DNA of 26,134 nucleotides from RGIG1959 sp964564305 (GCA_964564305.1 CAZMAM010000023.1:1-26134), one strand, 5' to 3'. Shown: positions 7,095 to 15,654, counted from the stretch's first letter. Numbers and translations: made by a program. The notes: a model not told the origin generated them from the sequence alone.

Positions 7095-8297
7095 ATGGCG
7101 AAAATTCAAATGAAGACCCCGCTGGTGGAGATGGACGGCGACGAAATGACCCGTGTTCTCTGGCAGGCGATCAAAGAAAAACTGTTGTTGCCGTTTGTGG
7201 ATTTAAAAACGGAATATTACGATCTGGGGCTTCCCGCCCGCGACGCTACCGAGGACCGTGTAACGGCGGACGCGGCGAACGCGATTAAAAAATACGGCGT
7301 CGGAGTCAAATGTGCGACCATCACCCCCAATGCCCAGCGGGTGGAGGAATATCACCTCCAACGCATGTGGAACAGCCCCAACGGAACCATCCGCGCCATG
7401 CTCGACGGGACGGTCTTTCGCACTCCGGTGACGGTCAAGGGCATTTCTCCCGTGGTTTCCACTTGGAAAAAACCCATCACGCTAGCGCGTCACGCGTACG
7501 GGGATATTTATAAAAATACCGAATTGCGGGTTCCCGCCGGTGCCAAGGCGGAACTGGTGGTAACAGATGCCCAAGGCGTGCAGACCCGAGCGCTCATTCA
7601 TGATTTTGCTTCGGGAGCCGGCATTGTACAGGGAGTGCACAACACCGATGCTTCCGTTTCCGGCTTTGCCCGTTCCTGTTTTCGGTATGCGCTGGATACC
7701 AAACAGGATCTTTGGTTTTCCGCCAAAGATACCATTTCTAAAATTTACGACCACCGGTTTAAGGATCTGTTTGCCGAAATCTACGAAACGGAATACCGCC
7801 GGGCGTTTGAGGATGCCGGAATCACCTTTTTCTACACGCTGATAGACGATGCCGTGGCGAGGGTGATGCGCTCCGAGGGCGGCTTTATCTGGGCGTGCAA
7901 GAATTACGACGGCGACGTGATGAGCGATATGGTGGCGACTGCCTTCGGTTCGCTGGCCATGATGACCAGCGTCCTGGTCTCTCCGGACGGAAAATACGAA
8001 TATGAGGCCGCGCACGGAACCGTGACCCGCCATTATGCCCGGTACCGGGAGGGCGGAGAAACCTCCACCAACTCGGTCGCCACTGTTTTCGCGTGGAGCG
8101 GGGCTCTGCGCAAGCGCGCCGAACTGGATAATCTGCCCGAACTTTTCGCTTTCGCCGACGCCTTGGAGGCGGCAACATTGCAAACCATCGAATCTGGTAT
8201 TATGACCAAAGACCTCTACGCGATGTCCGCGATACCGAACAAAAAAGCGGTGAATACCATGGAATTCTTAGATGCCGTCGCGCAAAGGCTCGCCTGA
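7095..8297 (+). CDS. icd: NADP-dependent isocitrate dehydrogenase (type II)
   Basis: This enzyme oxidatively decarboxylates isocitrate to 2-oxoglutarate with NADP+, supplying the glutamate precursor and NADPH. The 400-residue protein matches the eukaryotic-like homodimeric class: the EMDGDEMTR N-terminus, substrate-binding SPNGTIRAMLDGTVFR, metal-binding aspartates in YTLIDDAVARVMRSEGGF and KNYDGDVMSD, and the NADP-site loop AAHGTVTRHY plus ETSTN. Length is normal. ATG 7095 is chosen since it sits at the family start and follows GGGAGCGA; an in-frame extension to 6789 crosses the promoter and is not translated. No citrate synthase or aconitase is adjacent. It is transcribed from its own promoter at 7007-7035. 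Confidence 0.97.
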   Translation: MAKIQMKTPLVEMDGDEMTRVLWQAIKEKLLLPFVDLKTEYYDLGLPARDATEDRVTADAANAIKKYGVGVKCATITPNAQRVEEYHLQRMWNSPNGTIRAMLDGTVFRTPVTVKGISPVVSTWKKPITLARHAYGDIYKNTELRVPAGAKAELVVTDAQGVQTRALIHDFASGAGIVQGVHNTDASVSGFARSCFRYALDTKQDLWFSAKDTISKIYDHRFKDLFAEIYETEYRRAFEDAGITFFYTLIDDAVARVMRSEGGFIWACKNYDGDVMSDMVATAFGSLAMMTSVLVSPDGKYEYEAAHGTVTRHYARYREGGETSTNSVATVFAWSGALRKRAELDNLPELFAFADALEAATLQTIESGIMTKDLYAMSAIPNKKAVNTMEFLDAVAQRLA

Positions 8298-8488
8298 ACA
8301 CGGCGGATGCCTGCCGAATCCGAAAGCGGGGGGGCAAATCCTTTGCCCGCGCGGTTACGGCGTTTTGCGGCCAAAACGGCGGCGCGCCGGGTTATCCGGG
8401 GCTTGCGGGTAAAAACGCTCAGATTAATACCTGGATAATTAGGATATGTTGAAAAACGGAGAAAGGCTTGCTTTAAAGGGGGACAAAA

Positions 8489-10474
8489 GTGGCCAGAAAG
8501 AAAAGCCGGGAGTACGGAAACGACAGCATTTCTCAGCTGAAAGGAGCGGACCGGGTTCGCAAACGCCCGGCGGTCATCTTCGGATCGGACGGGCTGGAGG
8601 GGTGTGAACACGCGGTTTTTGAAATTTTGTCCAACGCCATAGACGAAGCGCGGGAAGGCTTCGGCACCCGCATCATTACCACCCGGTATGAGGACGGTTC
8701 CGTTGAGGTACAGGATTTCGGCAGGGGGATGCCGGTCGATTACAACGAAAGAGAAGAGCGGTACAATTGGGAACTGATTTTCTGCGAGCTGTATGCCGGC
8801 GGGAAATACGATACCAACGAAGGGGGCCAGTACGGGTTTTCACTCGGTTTGAACGGGCTGGGCGCCTGTGCTGCTCAGTATGCCTCCGAATACATGGACG
8901 CGGAAATTCACCGGGACGGGTACCGGTACACGCTGCATTTTGAGCACGGAGAAAATATCGGCGGGCTGCAAAAGGAACCGTATCTCAAAAAAGACACGGG
9001 AACGCGCATTCGCTGGAGGCCGGATCGGCAGGTGTTTACCGATGTGGCGGTTCCGAAAGAGTATTTTGAGGACACGCTGAAGCGCCAAGCGATCGTCAAC
9101 CCCGGGGTGCGTTTTCTGCTGCGTTTCCAAGACCGGGACCGATTCGAAGAGCGCGAATTCCGGTACGAAAACGGGATTGCCGATTATGTGCGGGAAACGG
9201 CGGGGGAGGAAACGCTGACCGCCGTGCAAAGCTGGTCGGCGCAGCGCGTCGGCAGGGATAGGGCGGATCTTCCGGATTACCGTGTAAAGCTGAATGTCGC
9301 GCTGTGCTTCTCCAATCGCGTGAATCTGCTGGAATATTACCACAATTCTTCTTGGTTGGAACACGGCGGCGCGCCGGAAAAGGCGGTGCGTTCCGCTTTT
9401 GTTTCGCAGCTGGACGCGTATCTGAAGCAAAGCGGGAAATATCTCAAAAACGAGAGCAAAATCGCCTTCCAGGATATTCAGGACTGCCTTGTTTTGGTGT
9501 CTTCCTCTTTTTCCACCGCGACGTCGTATGAAAATCAAACGAAAAAGGCAATCACCAATAAATTCGTTCAGGAGGCCATGACGGATTTTCTGCGGCACAA
9601 TTTGGAAATTTATTTCATGGAAAATCCGACGGACGCGGAACGGATCGCCGCTCAGGTTCTGGTCAACAAACGCAGCCGGGAAAAAGCGGAAGTGACCCGA
9701 CTCAACCTGAAAAAGACGCTTCAGAGCGGGAATGATTTCACTTCCCGGGTGGAAGGGTTTGTGGATTGCCGCAGCAAAGACCCGTCGGAGCGGGAACTGT
9801 TTATCGTAGAGGGCAAATCCGCCATGGGCGCGTGCATTCAGGCGCGGGATCCGCAGTTTCAGGCCATTATTCCGATCCGCGGAAAGATTCTGAACTGCCT
9901 GAAGGCGGAGTACGATAAAATCTTCAAAAGCGAGATTATCACCAATCTGGTGAAGGTGATGGGCTGCGGGGTAGAAGTCAAATCCAAAGCGAATAAGAAT
10001 TTGGGTAATTTCGATCTTTCGCTGCTGCGGTTTTCCAAGATTATTCTGTGCACCGACGCGGACGTGGACGGCTTTCAAATTCGCACGTTATTGCTCACCA
10101 TGCTGTACCGCCTGACCCCGACGCTGATAGAACGGGGGCTGGTATATATCGCGGAAACGCCGCTGTACGAAATCAACACCAAGACCGATACTTATTTTGC
10201 GTATAACGACCGCGAACAGATCGCTATTCTCCGGAAATTGGAAGGGCAGAAAACAACCATTCAGCGGTCGAAAGGGCTGGGGGAAAACGATCCGCTGATG
10301 ATGTCGCTGACCACCATGCACCCCGCCACCAGGCGGCTGGTTCGGGTGACACCGAGCGACGCGCAGTCGACCGCCCGGATGTTTGATGTCCTGCTTGGGG
10401 ATAATCTTCCGGGGCGCAAGGCCTTTATCGCCGAACACGGCGCGCAGTATCTGGATAACGTGGATCTCAGTTAG
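8489..10474 (+). CDS. Divergent type IIA DNA topoisomerase, subunit B (ParE/GyrB-like)
   Basis: This is the ATPase/TOPRIM subunit of a type II topoisomerase that passes one DNA duplex through another. The 661-residue protein has a GHKL ATPase domain (about 25-220; Glu45, Asn49, Asp52, DFGRGMP), an ATP-lid segment GLNGLG at 120-125 in place of the usual GLHGVG, a transducer domain with the QTK loop at 350-352, a TOPRIM domain with Glu441 and the DADVDG metal triad at 523-527, and the C-terminal IQRSKGLGE segment. Two positions differ from housekeeping enzymes: EGKSAMG (Lys443) instead of EGDSAGG, and Arg464 instead of the GyrB lysine. GTG 8489 has AAAGGGGGA 4 bases upstream. It pairs with subunit A at 11149. 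I infer a second, accessory topoisomerase rather than the housekeeping gyrase. Confidence 0.9.
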   Translation: MARKKSREYGNDSISQLKGADRVRKRPAVIFGSDGLEGCEHAVFEILSNAIDEAREGFGTRIITTRYEDGSVEVQDFGRGMPVDYNEREERYNWELIFCELYAGGKYDTNEGGQYGFSLGLNGLGACAAQYASEYMDAEIHRDGYRYTLHFEHGENIGGLQKEPYLKKDTGTRIRWRPDRQVFTDVAVPKEYFEDTLKRQAIVNPGVRFLLRFQDRDRFEEREFRYENGIADYVRETAGEETLTAVQSWSAQRVGRDRADLPDYRVKLNVALCFSNRVNLLEYYHNSSWLEHGGAPEKAVRSAFVSQLDAYLKQSGKYLKNESKIAFQDIQDCLVLVSSSFSTATSYENQTKKAITNKFVQEAMTDFLRHNLEIYFMENPTDAERIAAQVLVNKRSREKAEVTRLNLKKTLQSGNDFTSRVEGFVDCRSKDPSERELFIVEGKSAMGACIQARDPQFQAIIPIRGKILNCLKAEYDKIFKSEIITNLVKVMGCGVEVKSKANKNLGNFDLSLLRFSKIILCTDADVDGFQIRTLLLTMLYRLTPTLIERGLVYIAETPLYEINTKTDTYFAYNDREQIAILRKLEGQKTTIQRSKGLGENDPLMMSLTTMHPATRRLVRVTPSDAQSTARMFDVLLGDNLPGRKAFIAEHGAQYLDNVDLS

Positions 10475-10533
10475 TGCGTTTTCGGCGGGATGTTTTTCAA
10501 GCGGCACCGCAGCGTATTTTATTTCAGGCCATA

Positions 10534-10686
10534 CCGCATAAAGGCCGGACTTGCGCGCAATGCCCGCCCGTGTGGTCTTTTCCGTCATATATTACAAAAT
10601 CCCCGCGAATACACCAAGATTTTCCTTCGATTTGTGTTTTATCTGACGAAAAATCCGCTCCTGAGTCTGCACGACAATCTTTATGC
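10534..10686 (-). repeat. Dispersed intergenic element, copy C
   Basis: This member of the four-copy family lies in reverse orientation between topoisomerase subunit B and the GNAT gene. Its ends GCATAAAG and CTTTATGC pair. In copies B and D the corresponding bases are GCACA and TGTGC, so both ends changed together. The internal palindrome TTGCGCGCAA is perfect here. It ends 17 bases before the GNAT start codon, and a false ATG at 10683 lies in its terminal repeat. Confidence 0.8.
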
Positions 10687-10703
10687 TTAAGGGGGAGAAC
10701 CGT

Positions 10704-11144
10704 ATGTTGAAAGTTTCCGTTTGCCCCGCGGTGGCGGAGGATGCGGCGGCTATAGCCGCTTTGAATCAAAGCTGCTTTGGGGCGGCTTATCCGCAGCAGA
10801 AGGTCGCAAACGAACTGCGCCGGATTCTGGGACTTTCCGGAGAGCGGGTCTGGGTGGCGGTGTACCGGGGCGAACCGGTCGGGTACGTGCACGCCTCCTC
10901 ATCATTTCGCACTTACCGTGCCGAGCGGAAATCCGTCCGAACGCTGGCGGTTGCCAAGGAATACCGCCGCATGGGGGTCGGCACGGCGCTCTGGCAGGCG
11001 GTGGAGGCATGGGCAAAGGCAGAAGGAGCCGAAGCGGTTACCGCCGAGCTGAACAGTCATGCCGGCGCGCAGTTTTGCCTTGCCCTCGGATGCACCGAAA
11101 CGGCCGGCGTGCATCGGTTTGTGCGCGGCTTAGAGAGGAACTGA
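10704..11144 (+). CDS. GNAT-family N-acetyltransferase
   Basis: GNAT enzymes transfer an acetyl group from acetyl-CoA to an amine on a small molecule or protein. The 146-residue product starts MLKVSVCPAVAEDAAAIAAL, the usual beta1-alpha1 entry. The acetyl-CoA pyrophosphate loop is RRMGVGTAL in VAKEYRRMGVGTALWQAVE, and the C-terminus has the family ending HAGAQFCLALGCTE. Length is normal for a single-domain GNAT. ATG 10704 is chosen because AAGGGGGAGAA precedes it. It starts 229 bases after subunit B and ends 4 bases before subunit A, so it is translated from the same transcript as subunit A. The acceptor is unknown. Confidence 0.9.
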   Translation: MLKVSVCPAVAEDAAAIAALNQSCFGAAYPQQKVANELRRILGLSGERVWVAVYRGEPVGYVHASSSFRTYRAERKSVRTLAVAKEYRRMGVGTALWQAVEAWAKAEGAEAVTAELNSHAGAQFCLALGCTETAGVHRFVRGLERN

Positions 11145-11148
11145 ACGC

Positions 11149-13401
11149 ATGGCCGGAAAAAAACAGCCGAAAAAGCCGGGCGGCGCTCCGGCGCTGCCCC
11201 GGCACACGCATATTGAGGGAGCCGGATCGGTGGAATCCCGGGATATCACCGAAACGCTGGAATCCAATTACATGCCCTATGCCATGAGCGTGATCATGTC
11301 CCGCGCCATACCGCAGATAGACGGGTTTAAGCCCTCTCACCGGAAATTGCTGTACACCATGCATCAAATGGGGCTGCAAAACGGGCCGCTGACCAAATCC
11401 GCCAACATCGTGGGCGCGGTCATGAAGCTGAATCCGCACGGGGATGCCGCCATATACGAAACGATGGTGCGCCTTTCGTCGGGATACCAGGCGCTGCTGC
11501 ATCCGTTTATCCTGTCCAAGGGAAATTTCGGCAGGGCGTACTCCTCCGAGATGGAATACGCCGCTTCCCGGTATACGGAGGCCAAGCTTGCGCCCATTGC
11601 GGCGGAATTGTTCCGGGATATCGGAAAGGATACCGTGGATTTTACCGATAATTACGACGCGACGGTGAAGGAGCCGACTTTGCTTCCGGTCACGTTTCCC
11701 TCCGTTCTGGTCAACAGCAACGTGGGCATCGCGGTGGGCATGGCGAGCAATATCTGTTCGTTTAACCTGTCGGAAGTGTGCGAGACGGCGATCGCGCTGA
11801 TGAAGAATCCGCGCCACGATATTCTGTCCACGCTGAAGGCGCCGGATTTCCCGGGGGGCGGGCAGATTGTTTACCGCCGGGAGGATATCGAAAAAATCTA
11901 CGAGACCGGCCGGGGCAGCGTAAAAATCCGGGCGGTGTACCGTTACGACAAAGCTCAGAATTGCATCGATATCACCGAAATTCCGCCCACCGCCACCGTG
12001 GAGACGATTATCGCAAAGATTGTCGATTTGGTCAAAGCCGGAAAACTTCGGGAAATTGCGGACGTCCGCAACGAGATCGGACTGGACGGCCTGCGCATCA
12101 CCGTCGATTTGAAGCGGGGGGCGGATCCGGAAAAACTGATGGCCCGGCTGTTTTCGCTGACTCCGCTGGAAGACAGCTTTTCCTGCAATTTTAATATTCT
12201 CATCGGCGGCGTGCCGAAGGTGATGGGCATTCGGGAAATTCTGGAGGAATGGACGGCCTTTCGCACCGAGTGCGTGCGCCGGAGGGTGTATTTTGATTTG
12301 CAGCAGGCCAAGGAAAAGCTGCATCTTCTGGAGGGTCTCGCCCGAATCGTGCTGGATATCGACAAAGCGATACGCATTATCCGGGCAACCGAAGAGGAAA
12401 GCGAAGTGGTGCCGAACCTGATGTCCGGCTTCGGCATTGACCGGATACAGGCGGAATATGTGGCGGATATTCGCCTGCGGTACCTGAACCGGGAATATAT
12501 CACCCGGCGCACAGAGGATATCGGGCAGCTGCGGCGGGATATCGCGAAAATGGAGGAAATCCTCCGTTCCCGCGCCAAGGTGCGCGACGTCATTATTTCC
12601 GAATTGCGCCAAGTCGGCAAAACTTACGGCCAGCCCCGCAGAACCGCCATTGTGGACGAGGCGGATATTCTGCGGGCGGAAGAAGACGCCGGGCAGGATA
12701 CGCCGGATTATCCGTGTACGCTCTTTTGCACGGCGCAAGGGTATTTCAAGAAAATTACCCCGCAGTCGCTGCGCATGAACGCGGAACAAAAGCTTAAGGA
12801 AGGCGACCGCGTCGCGCAGGCGGTGGAGAGCTCCAACCGAGCGGATCTGCTGTTTTTTACCGACCGGGCGACCGTGTACAAAGCCAAAGCGGCAGATTTT
12901 CCGGATACCAAATCCAGCGCCATGGGGGAATATATTCCATCCCGGCTGGGATTCGAAGAAGGCGAAAGCGTCGCGTTTATGGCGGTTACCGCGGATTACG
13001 GCGGATTTCTGGTGTTCGCGTTTGAAAACGGCAAAGCGGCCAGAGTGGAACTGAGCGCCTACCGCACCAAAACCAACCGCAAAAAGCTTATCGGCGCGTA
13101 CGGGGACAAATCTCCGCTTGCCGGTATGTGTCAGCTCGGCGGGGAAGACGAAGAGGTGCTGCTGCGCTCTTCATCAGGGCGGATCCTTCTGGTTCGCGCC
13201 GGCGATATTCCGCTCAAAGCTTTCCGCGGCGCCCTTGGCGTACAGATCATGCGGCTTCGCGGATCTCAACGGCTTATCGCCGCGGCTCCGTACCGGGAAG
13301 AATCGCAGGTAAATTCCGCCCGTTACCGCGCCAAAACTCTTCCCGCTTCCGGCGCGCTGCCTTCCCGGGAAGACGCCGGAAAACAGCTCACATGGGAATA
13401 A
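11149..13401 (+). CDS. Divergent type IIA DNA topoisomerase, subunit A (ParC/GyrA-like)
   Basis: This is the DNA-cleaving subunit, which uses a tyrosine to make a transient double-strand break. The 750-residue protein has a winged-helix and tower region with catalytic Tyr142 in AASRYTEAKL, the GNFG segment, a coiled-coil gate region (about 370-490) and a C-terminal region (about 500-730) with beta-pinwheel-like repeats such as LFCTAQGYFKKI, LFFTDRATVYK and LLRSSSGRILLV. No GyrA box (QRRGGKG) is seen, so decatenation or relaxation is more likely than supercoiling. At the quinolone-determining site, GyrA Ser83 corresponds to Ala100 in HGDAAIYE and Asp87 to Glu104. ATG 11149 has GAGGA 9 bases upstream and follows the GNAT stop by 4 bases. 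Confidence 0.9.
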   Translation: MAGKKQPKKPGGAPALPRHTHIEGAGSVESRDITETLESNYMPYAMSVIMSRAIPQIDGFKPSHRKLLYTMHQMGLQNGPLTKSANIVGAVMKLNPHGDAAIYETMVRLSSGYQALLHPFILSKGNFGRAYSSEMEYAASRYTEAKLAPIAAELFRDIGKDTVDFTDNYDATVKEPTLLPVTFPSVLVNSNVGIAVGMASNICSFNLSEVCETAIALMKNPRHDILSTLKAPDFPGGGQIVYRREDIEKIYETGRGSVKIRAVYRYDKAQNCIDITEIPPTATVETIIAKIVDLVKAGKLREIADVRNEIGLDGLRITVDLKRGADPEKLMARLFSLTPLEDSFSCNFNILIGGVPKVMGIREILEEWTAFRTECVRRRVYFDLQQAKEKLHLLEGLARIVLDIDKAIRIIRATEEESEVVPNLMSGFGIDRIQAEYVADIRLRYLNREYITRRTEDIGQLRRDIAKMEEILRSRAKVRDVIISELRQVGKTYGQPRRTAIVDEADILRAEEDAGQDTPDYPCTLFCTAQGYFKKITPQSLRMNAEQKLKEGDRVAQAVESSNRADLLFFTDRATVYKAKAADFPDTKSSAMGEYIPSRLGFEEGESVAFMAVTADYGGFLVFAFENGKAARVELSAYRTKTNRKKLIGAYGDKSPLAGMCQLGGEDEEVLLRSSSGRILLVRAGDIPLKAFRGALGVQIMRLRGSQRLIAAAPYREESQVNSARYRAKTLPASGALPSREDAGKQLTWE

Positions 13402-13422
13402 ACGCGCATTGAATACAGAAAA

Positions 13423-13454
13423 CCGCCGAAAGCCCGTGTTCAGACCTTCGGCGG
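13423..13454 (-). terminator. Intrinsic terminator for pyk
   Basis: The arms CCGCCGAA and TTCGGCGG form an 8-bp stem. On the minus strand TTTTCTGT follows, fitting termination downstream of pyruvate kinase. It lies between two converging genes and could stop plus-strand transcription too, though the plus-side tail CTCTGTTC is poorer. Confidence 0.75.
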
Positions 13455-13499
13455 CTCTGTTCAAATTCCGGCCGCCGGCGTACCGGCCGCCAAAAAATT

Positions 13500-15263
13500 T
13501 CAGCGGTTGCTGTTTTCGATCATGGTTTCCACAATCACCGCGCCGCGCTCACCGTCCAGTGTAACGGTGGTGCCGCTCTTGAGCAGCTTGGTGGCGTTGG
13601 TGGCCCCGACCAATACCGGTTTATCCAGCGCCATTCCGACAATGGCGGCGTGACTGTTGAGCCCGGTCGCTTCGGTGACGATGCCGGAGGCCTCTTTTAA
13701 GATGGGGAGCAGGGCGTTGGTGGTTTGCGGAATCACCAGAATATCCCCTGGGCGGAAGCGCTCTTTGGCCTGCTTTTCGTCTTTGGCCACGCACAGATTT
13801 CCGCAGACGGTGTGAGCGGTGGCGGGCTCTCCCTGAACCAGAATATTGCCCACCAGGTGCACTTTCAGCAAATTGGTGGTGCCGGACACGCCCAAGGGGG
13901 CGCCGGCGGTGATGACCACCAGTTCTCCGCTGGCCACATACCCCGCTTTCACGGCGCAATCCACCGCGTGGTCAAACAGCACATCCATGTTGTCTTTTTC
14001 CTCTGCCATTAGGGGAACCACACCCCAGGAAAGATTCATCTGGCGGCGGGTCACCTCGCTGGGCGTACAGCAGATAATCGGGCAGGTGGGGCGGTATTTG
14101 GAGATCATGCGGGCGGTGTTTCCGGATTTTGTTACCGTGATAATCGCCGTGGCGCCCAGATCCAGCGCGGTGGTCACTGTGGCGTGGGAAATGGCGTTGG
14201 TGACGTTGGGAACTTCATCGATATCCCGCACACGGAAGCGACGGGAATAATCAATATCCTCTTCCGTGCGTACCGCGATGCGCGCCATGGTTTTCAGCGC
14301 CTCGATCGGGTAAGCGCCCGCCGCCGTTTCGCCGGAGAGCATGATGGCGCTGGTTCCGTCGTAGATGGCGTTGGCGACATCGGTGGTCTCGGCCCGGGTG
14401 GGCCGGGGATTTTTCATCATGGAATCCAGCATCTGAGTGGCGGTGATGACCTGAAGCCCGGCGTTGTAGGCCTTGTGAATCATGGTTTTTTGAATAGAGG
14501 GGATATCTTCCAGCGGGATTTCCACCCCCATATCCCCGCGGGCCACCATGATGCCGTCGGAAACTTTAATGATGTCGTCCAAATTTTCCACGCCTTCTCC
14601 GTTTTCGATTTTGGCAATAATGCGGATGGTGTGGTTGTGATTTTTCTCCAATTCTTCCCGGATCTGCAGGACGTCGTCCGCGCGCCGTGTGAAAGAGGCG
14701 GCGATAAAATCCGCATCCGTTTCGCAGGCAAACGCGATGTCCGCTTTGTCCCGATCGCTCATAAACGGCATGGAAAGCTTGACTCCGGGCACATTCAGGC
14801 CTTTGCTGGAGGCGATGGTTCCGCCGTTGAGCACCCGGCACAGAATATCTGTTTCGGTGGTACTCTGCACCTCCAAATCGATCAGGCCGTCGTCGATCAG
14901 AATATGTCCGCCGGGGTAAACATCTCTCGGCAACTGGGCGCAGGTGATAAAGGCGCGGTTGGCGTCGCCTTCGCAGGGAACTGTAGTCAGGGTGAAATTC
15001 TGCCCCTGATTTAAGGTGACCCGCTTATTCTGAATGGCGCCCAGACGGATTTCCGGTCCTTTGGTATCGATCAGTATGGCCACCGGGCGATCCAGTTCCT
15101 CTCTCAGCCGCTTTACGGCGGCAATCCTCACCCGCTGTTCCTCATGGGTCTGGTGGGACATATTGATGCGCGCAACGTCCATGCCGCACAGTATCAGCTC
15201 CCGCAATACCGATTCGTCGTCGGTGGAAGGCCCCAGCGTACAAATAATTTTTGTTTTTCTCAA
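13500..15263 (-). CDS. pyk: Pyruvate kinase with C-terminal PEP-utilizer-like domain
   Basis: Pyruvate kinase converts phosphoenolpyruvate and ADP to pyruvate and ATP, the last step of glycolysis. From TTG at 15263 the product is 587 residues. The catalytic core (about 1-345) has RKTKIICTLGPST, DTKGPEIRLG, IIAKIENGEG with the catalytic lysine, MVARGDMGVEIP and the TATQMLDSM helix. An allosteric domain follows (about 355-470). The C-terminal 100 residues form the extra PEP-utilizer-like domain typical of Bacillus-type enzymes, containing GLNSHAAIVGMALDKPVLVG. TTG is chosen because it sits at the family start and AAAGGCGG lies 10 bases upstream. An in-frame extension to 15581 reads through the repeat in the leader and is not credible. 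Confidence 0.96.
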   Translation of the reverse strand: MRKTKIICTLGPSTDDESVLRELILCGMDVARINMSHQTHEEQRVRIAAVKRLREELDRPVAILIDTKGPEIRLGAIQNKRVTLNQGQNFTLTTVPCEGDANRAFITCAQLPRDVYPGGHILIDDGLIDLEVQSTTETDILCRVLNGGTIASSKGLNVPGVKLSMPFMSDRDKADIAFACETDADFIAASFTRRADDVLQIREELEKNHNHTIRIIAKIENGEGVENLDDIIKVSDGIMVARGDMGVEIPLEDIPSIQKTMIHKAYNAGLQVITATQMLDSMMKNPRPTRAETTDVANAIYDGTSAIMLSGETAAGAYPIEALKTMARIAVRTEEDIDYSRRFRVRDIDEVPNVTNAISHATVTTALDLGATAIITVTKSGNTARMISKYRPTCPIICCTPSEVTRRQMNLSWGVVPLMAEEKDNMDVLFDHAVDCAVKAGYVASGELVVITAGAPLGVSGTTNLLKVHLVGNILVQGEPATAHTVCGNLCVAKDEKQAKERFRPGDILVIPQTTNALLPILKEASGIVTEATGLNSHAAIVGMALDKPVLVGATNATKLLKSGTTVTLDGERGAVIVETMIENSNR

Positions 15264-15299
15264 CCCGATTTCGCCGCCTTTCCTGATTTTAAGGCAATA

Positions 15300-15460
15300 C
15301 CGCACATAAAATTGCCGTGCAGCCGCAGATGGAGATTTTCCGTCAGTGAAGCAAAACCCGCAGCGAAACCTTTGTGCATTCGTGAGGATTTTTTGAAAAT
15401 ATGACGGGAAAAATTCCTGCGCACGGGCAGACATGGCGCGCGGACCCGGCTTTTGTGCGG
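15300..15460 (+). repeat. Dispersed intergenic element, copy B
   Basis: This is one of four related copies. The ends CCGCACA and TGTGCGG are inverted repeats; one extra T interrupts the left arm. Conserved blocks are ATTGCCGTG, TTTTCCGTCAGTGAAGCA, GCATTCGTGAGGATTTTTT, ATGACGGGAAAA and a GGG/CCC hairpin around GGCGCGC. It lies inside the predicted pyk leader, antisense to pyk. Confidence 0.75.
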
Positions 15461-15545
15461 TGCTTCCTTTGTTTTTTTGTACCGCGCAAAGACGCTTTAA
15501 GCGCCATGCCGTTGTTTGCCCGGCCTTTTGCGCGGTGCTGCCTTC

Positions 15546-15554
15546 AGTATACCA
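15546..15554 (-). promoter_or_regulatory. Extended -10 promoter element for pyk
   Basis: On the minus strand the extended -10 TGG-TATACT is seen. The -35 region 17 bases upstream is TACCAT, which is poor, so this would rely on the extended -10. It is 283 bases before the pyk start codon. Confidence 0.55.
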
Positions 15555-15613
15555 TAGCCGAAAAGAAAATGGTAGAGCCAAGCGGCCGAAAAGCGCCGAA
15601 AATTTATAAAGCC

Positions 15614-15654
15614 CACACCGCGGGTTCGATAACAGGTTTTATCCGACCGGTGTG
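15614..15654 (+). other. Hairpin in truB upstream region
   Basis: The arms CACACCG and CGGTGTG, plus an inner pairing between GGTTCGATAA and TTATCCGACC with one mismatch and one G-U pair, make a stem of about 16 bp ending 20 bases before the truB start. It contains the T-arm-like sequence GGTTCGA. No T run follows on the plus strand, so it is not a simple terminator. Confidence 0.5.

Noticed and set aside
8298..8488. A fifth dispersed element copy or a clear promoter before topoisomerase subunit B
   Set aside because: The gap has small hairpins (GGGCAAA/TTTGCCC and CGTTTTG/CAAAACG) and AT-rich sequence, but none of the element blocks and no convincing -35/-10 pair.
11038..12789. Long minus-strand open frame (583 codons) opposite topoisomerase subunit A
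   Set aside because: It lies fully opposite a strongly supported gene, has no family motifs and no ribosome binding site. It arises from GC-rich codon use on the other strand. The same holds for 8840-10078 and 16468-18090 on the minus strand.
11149..13401. Calling the subunit A gene housekeeping gyrA
   Set aside because: No GyrA box is visible and several conserved positions differ. A topoisomerase IV-like or accessory enzyme fits better.
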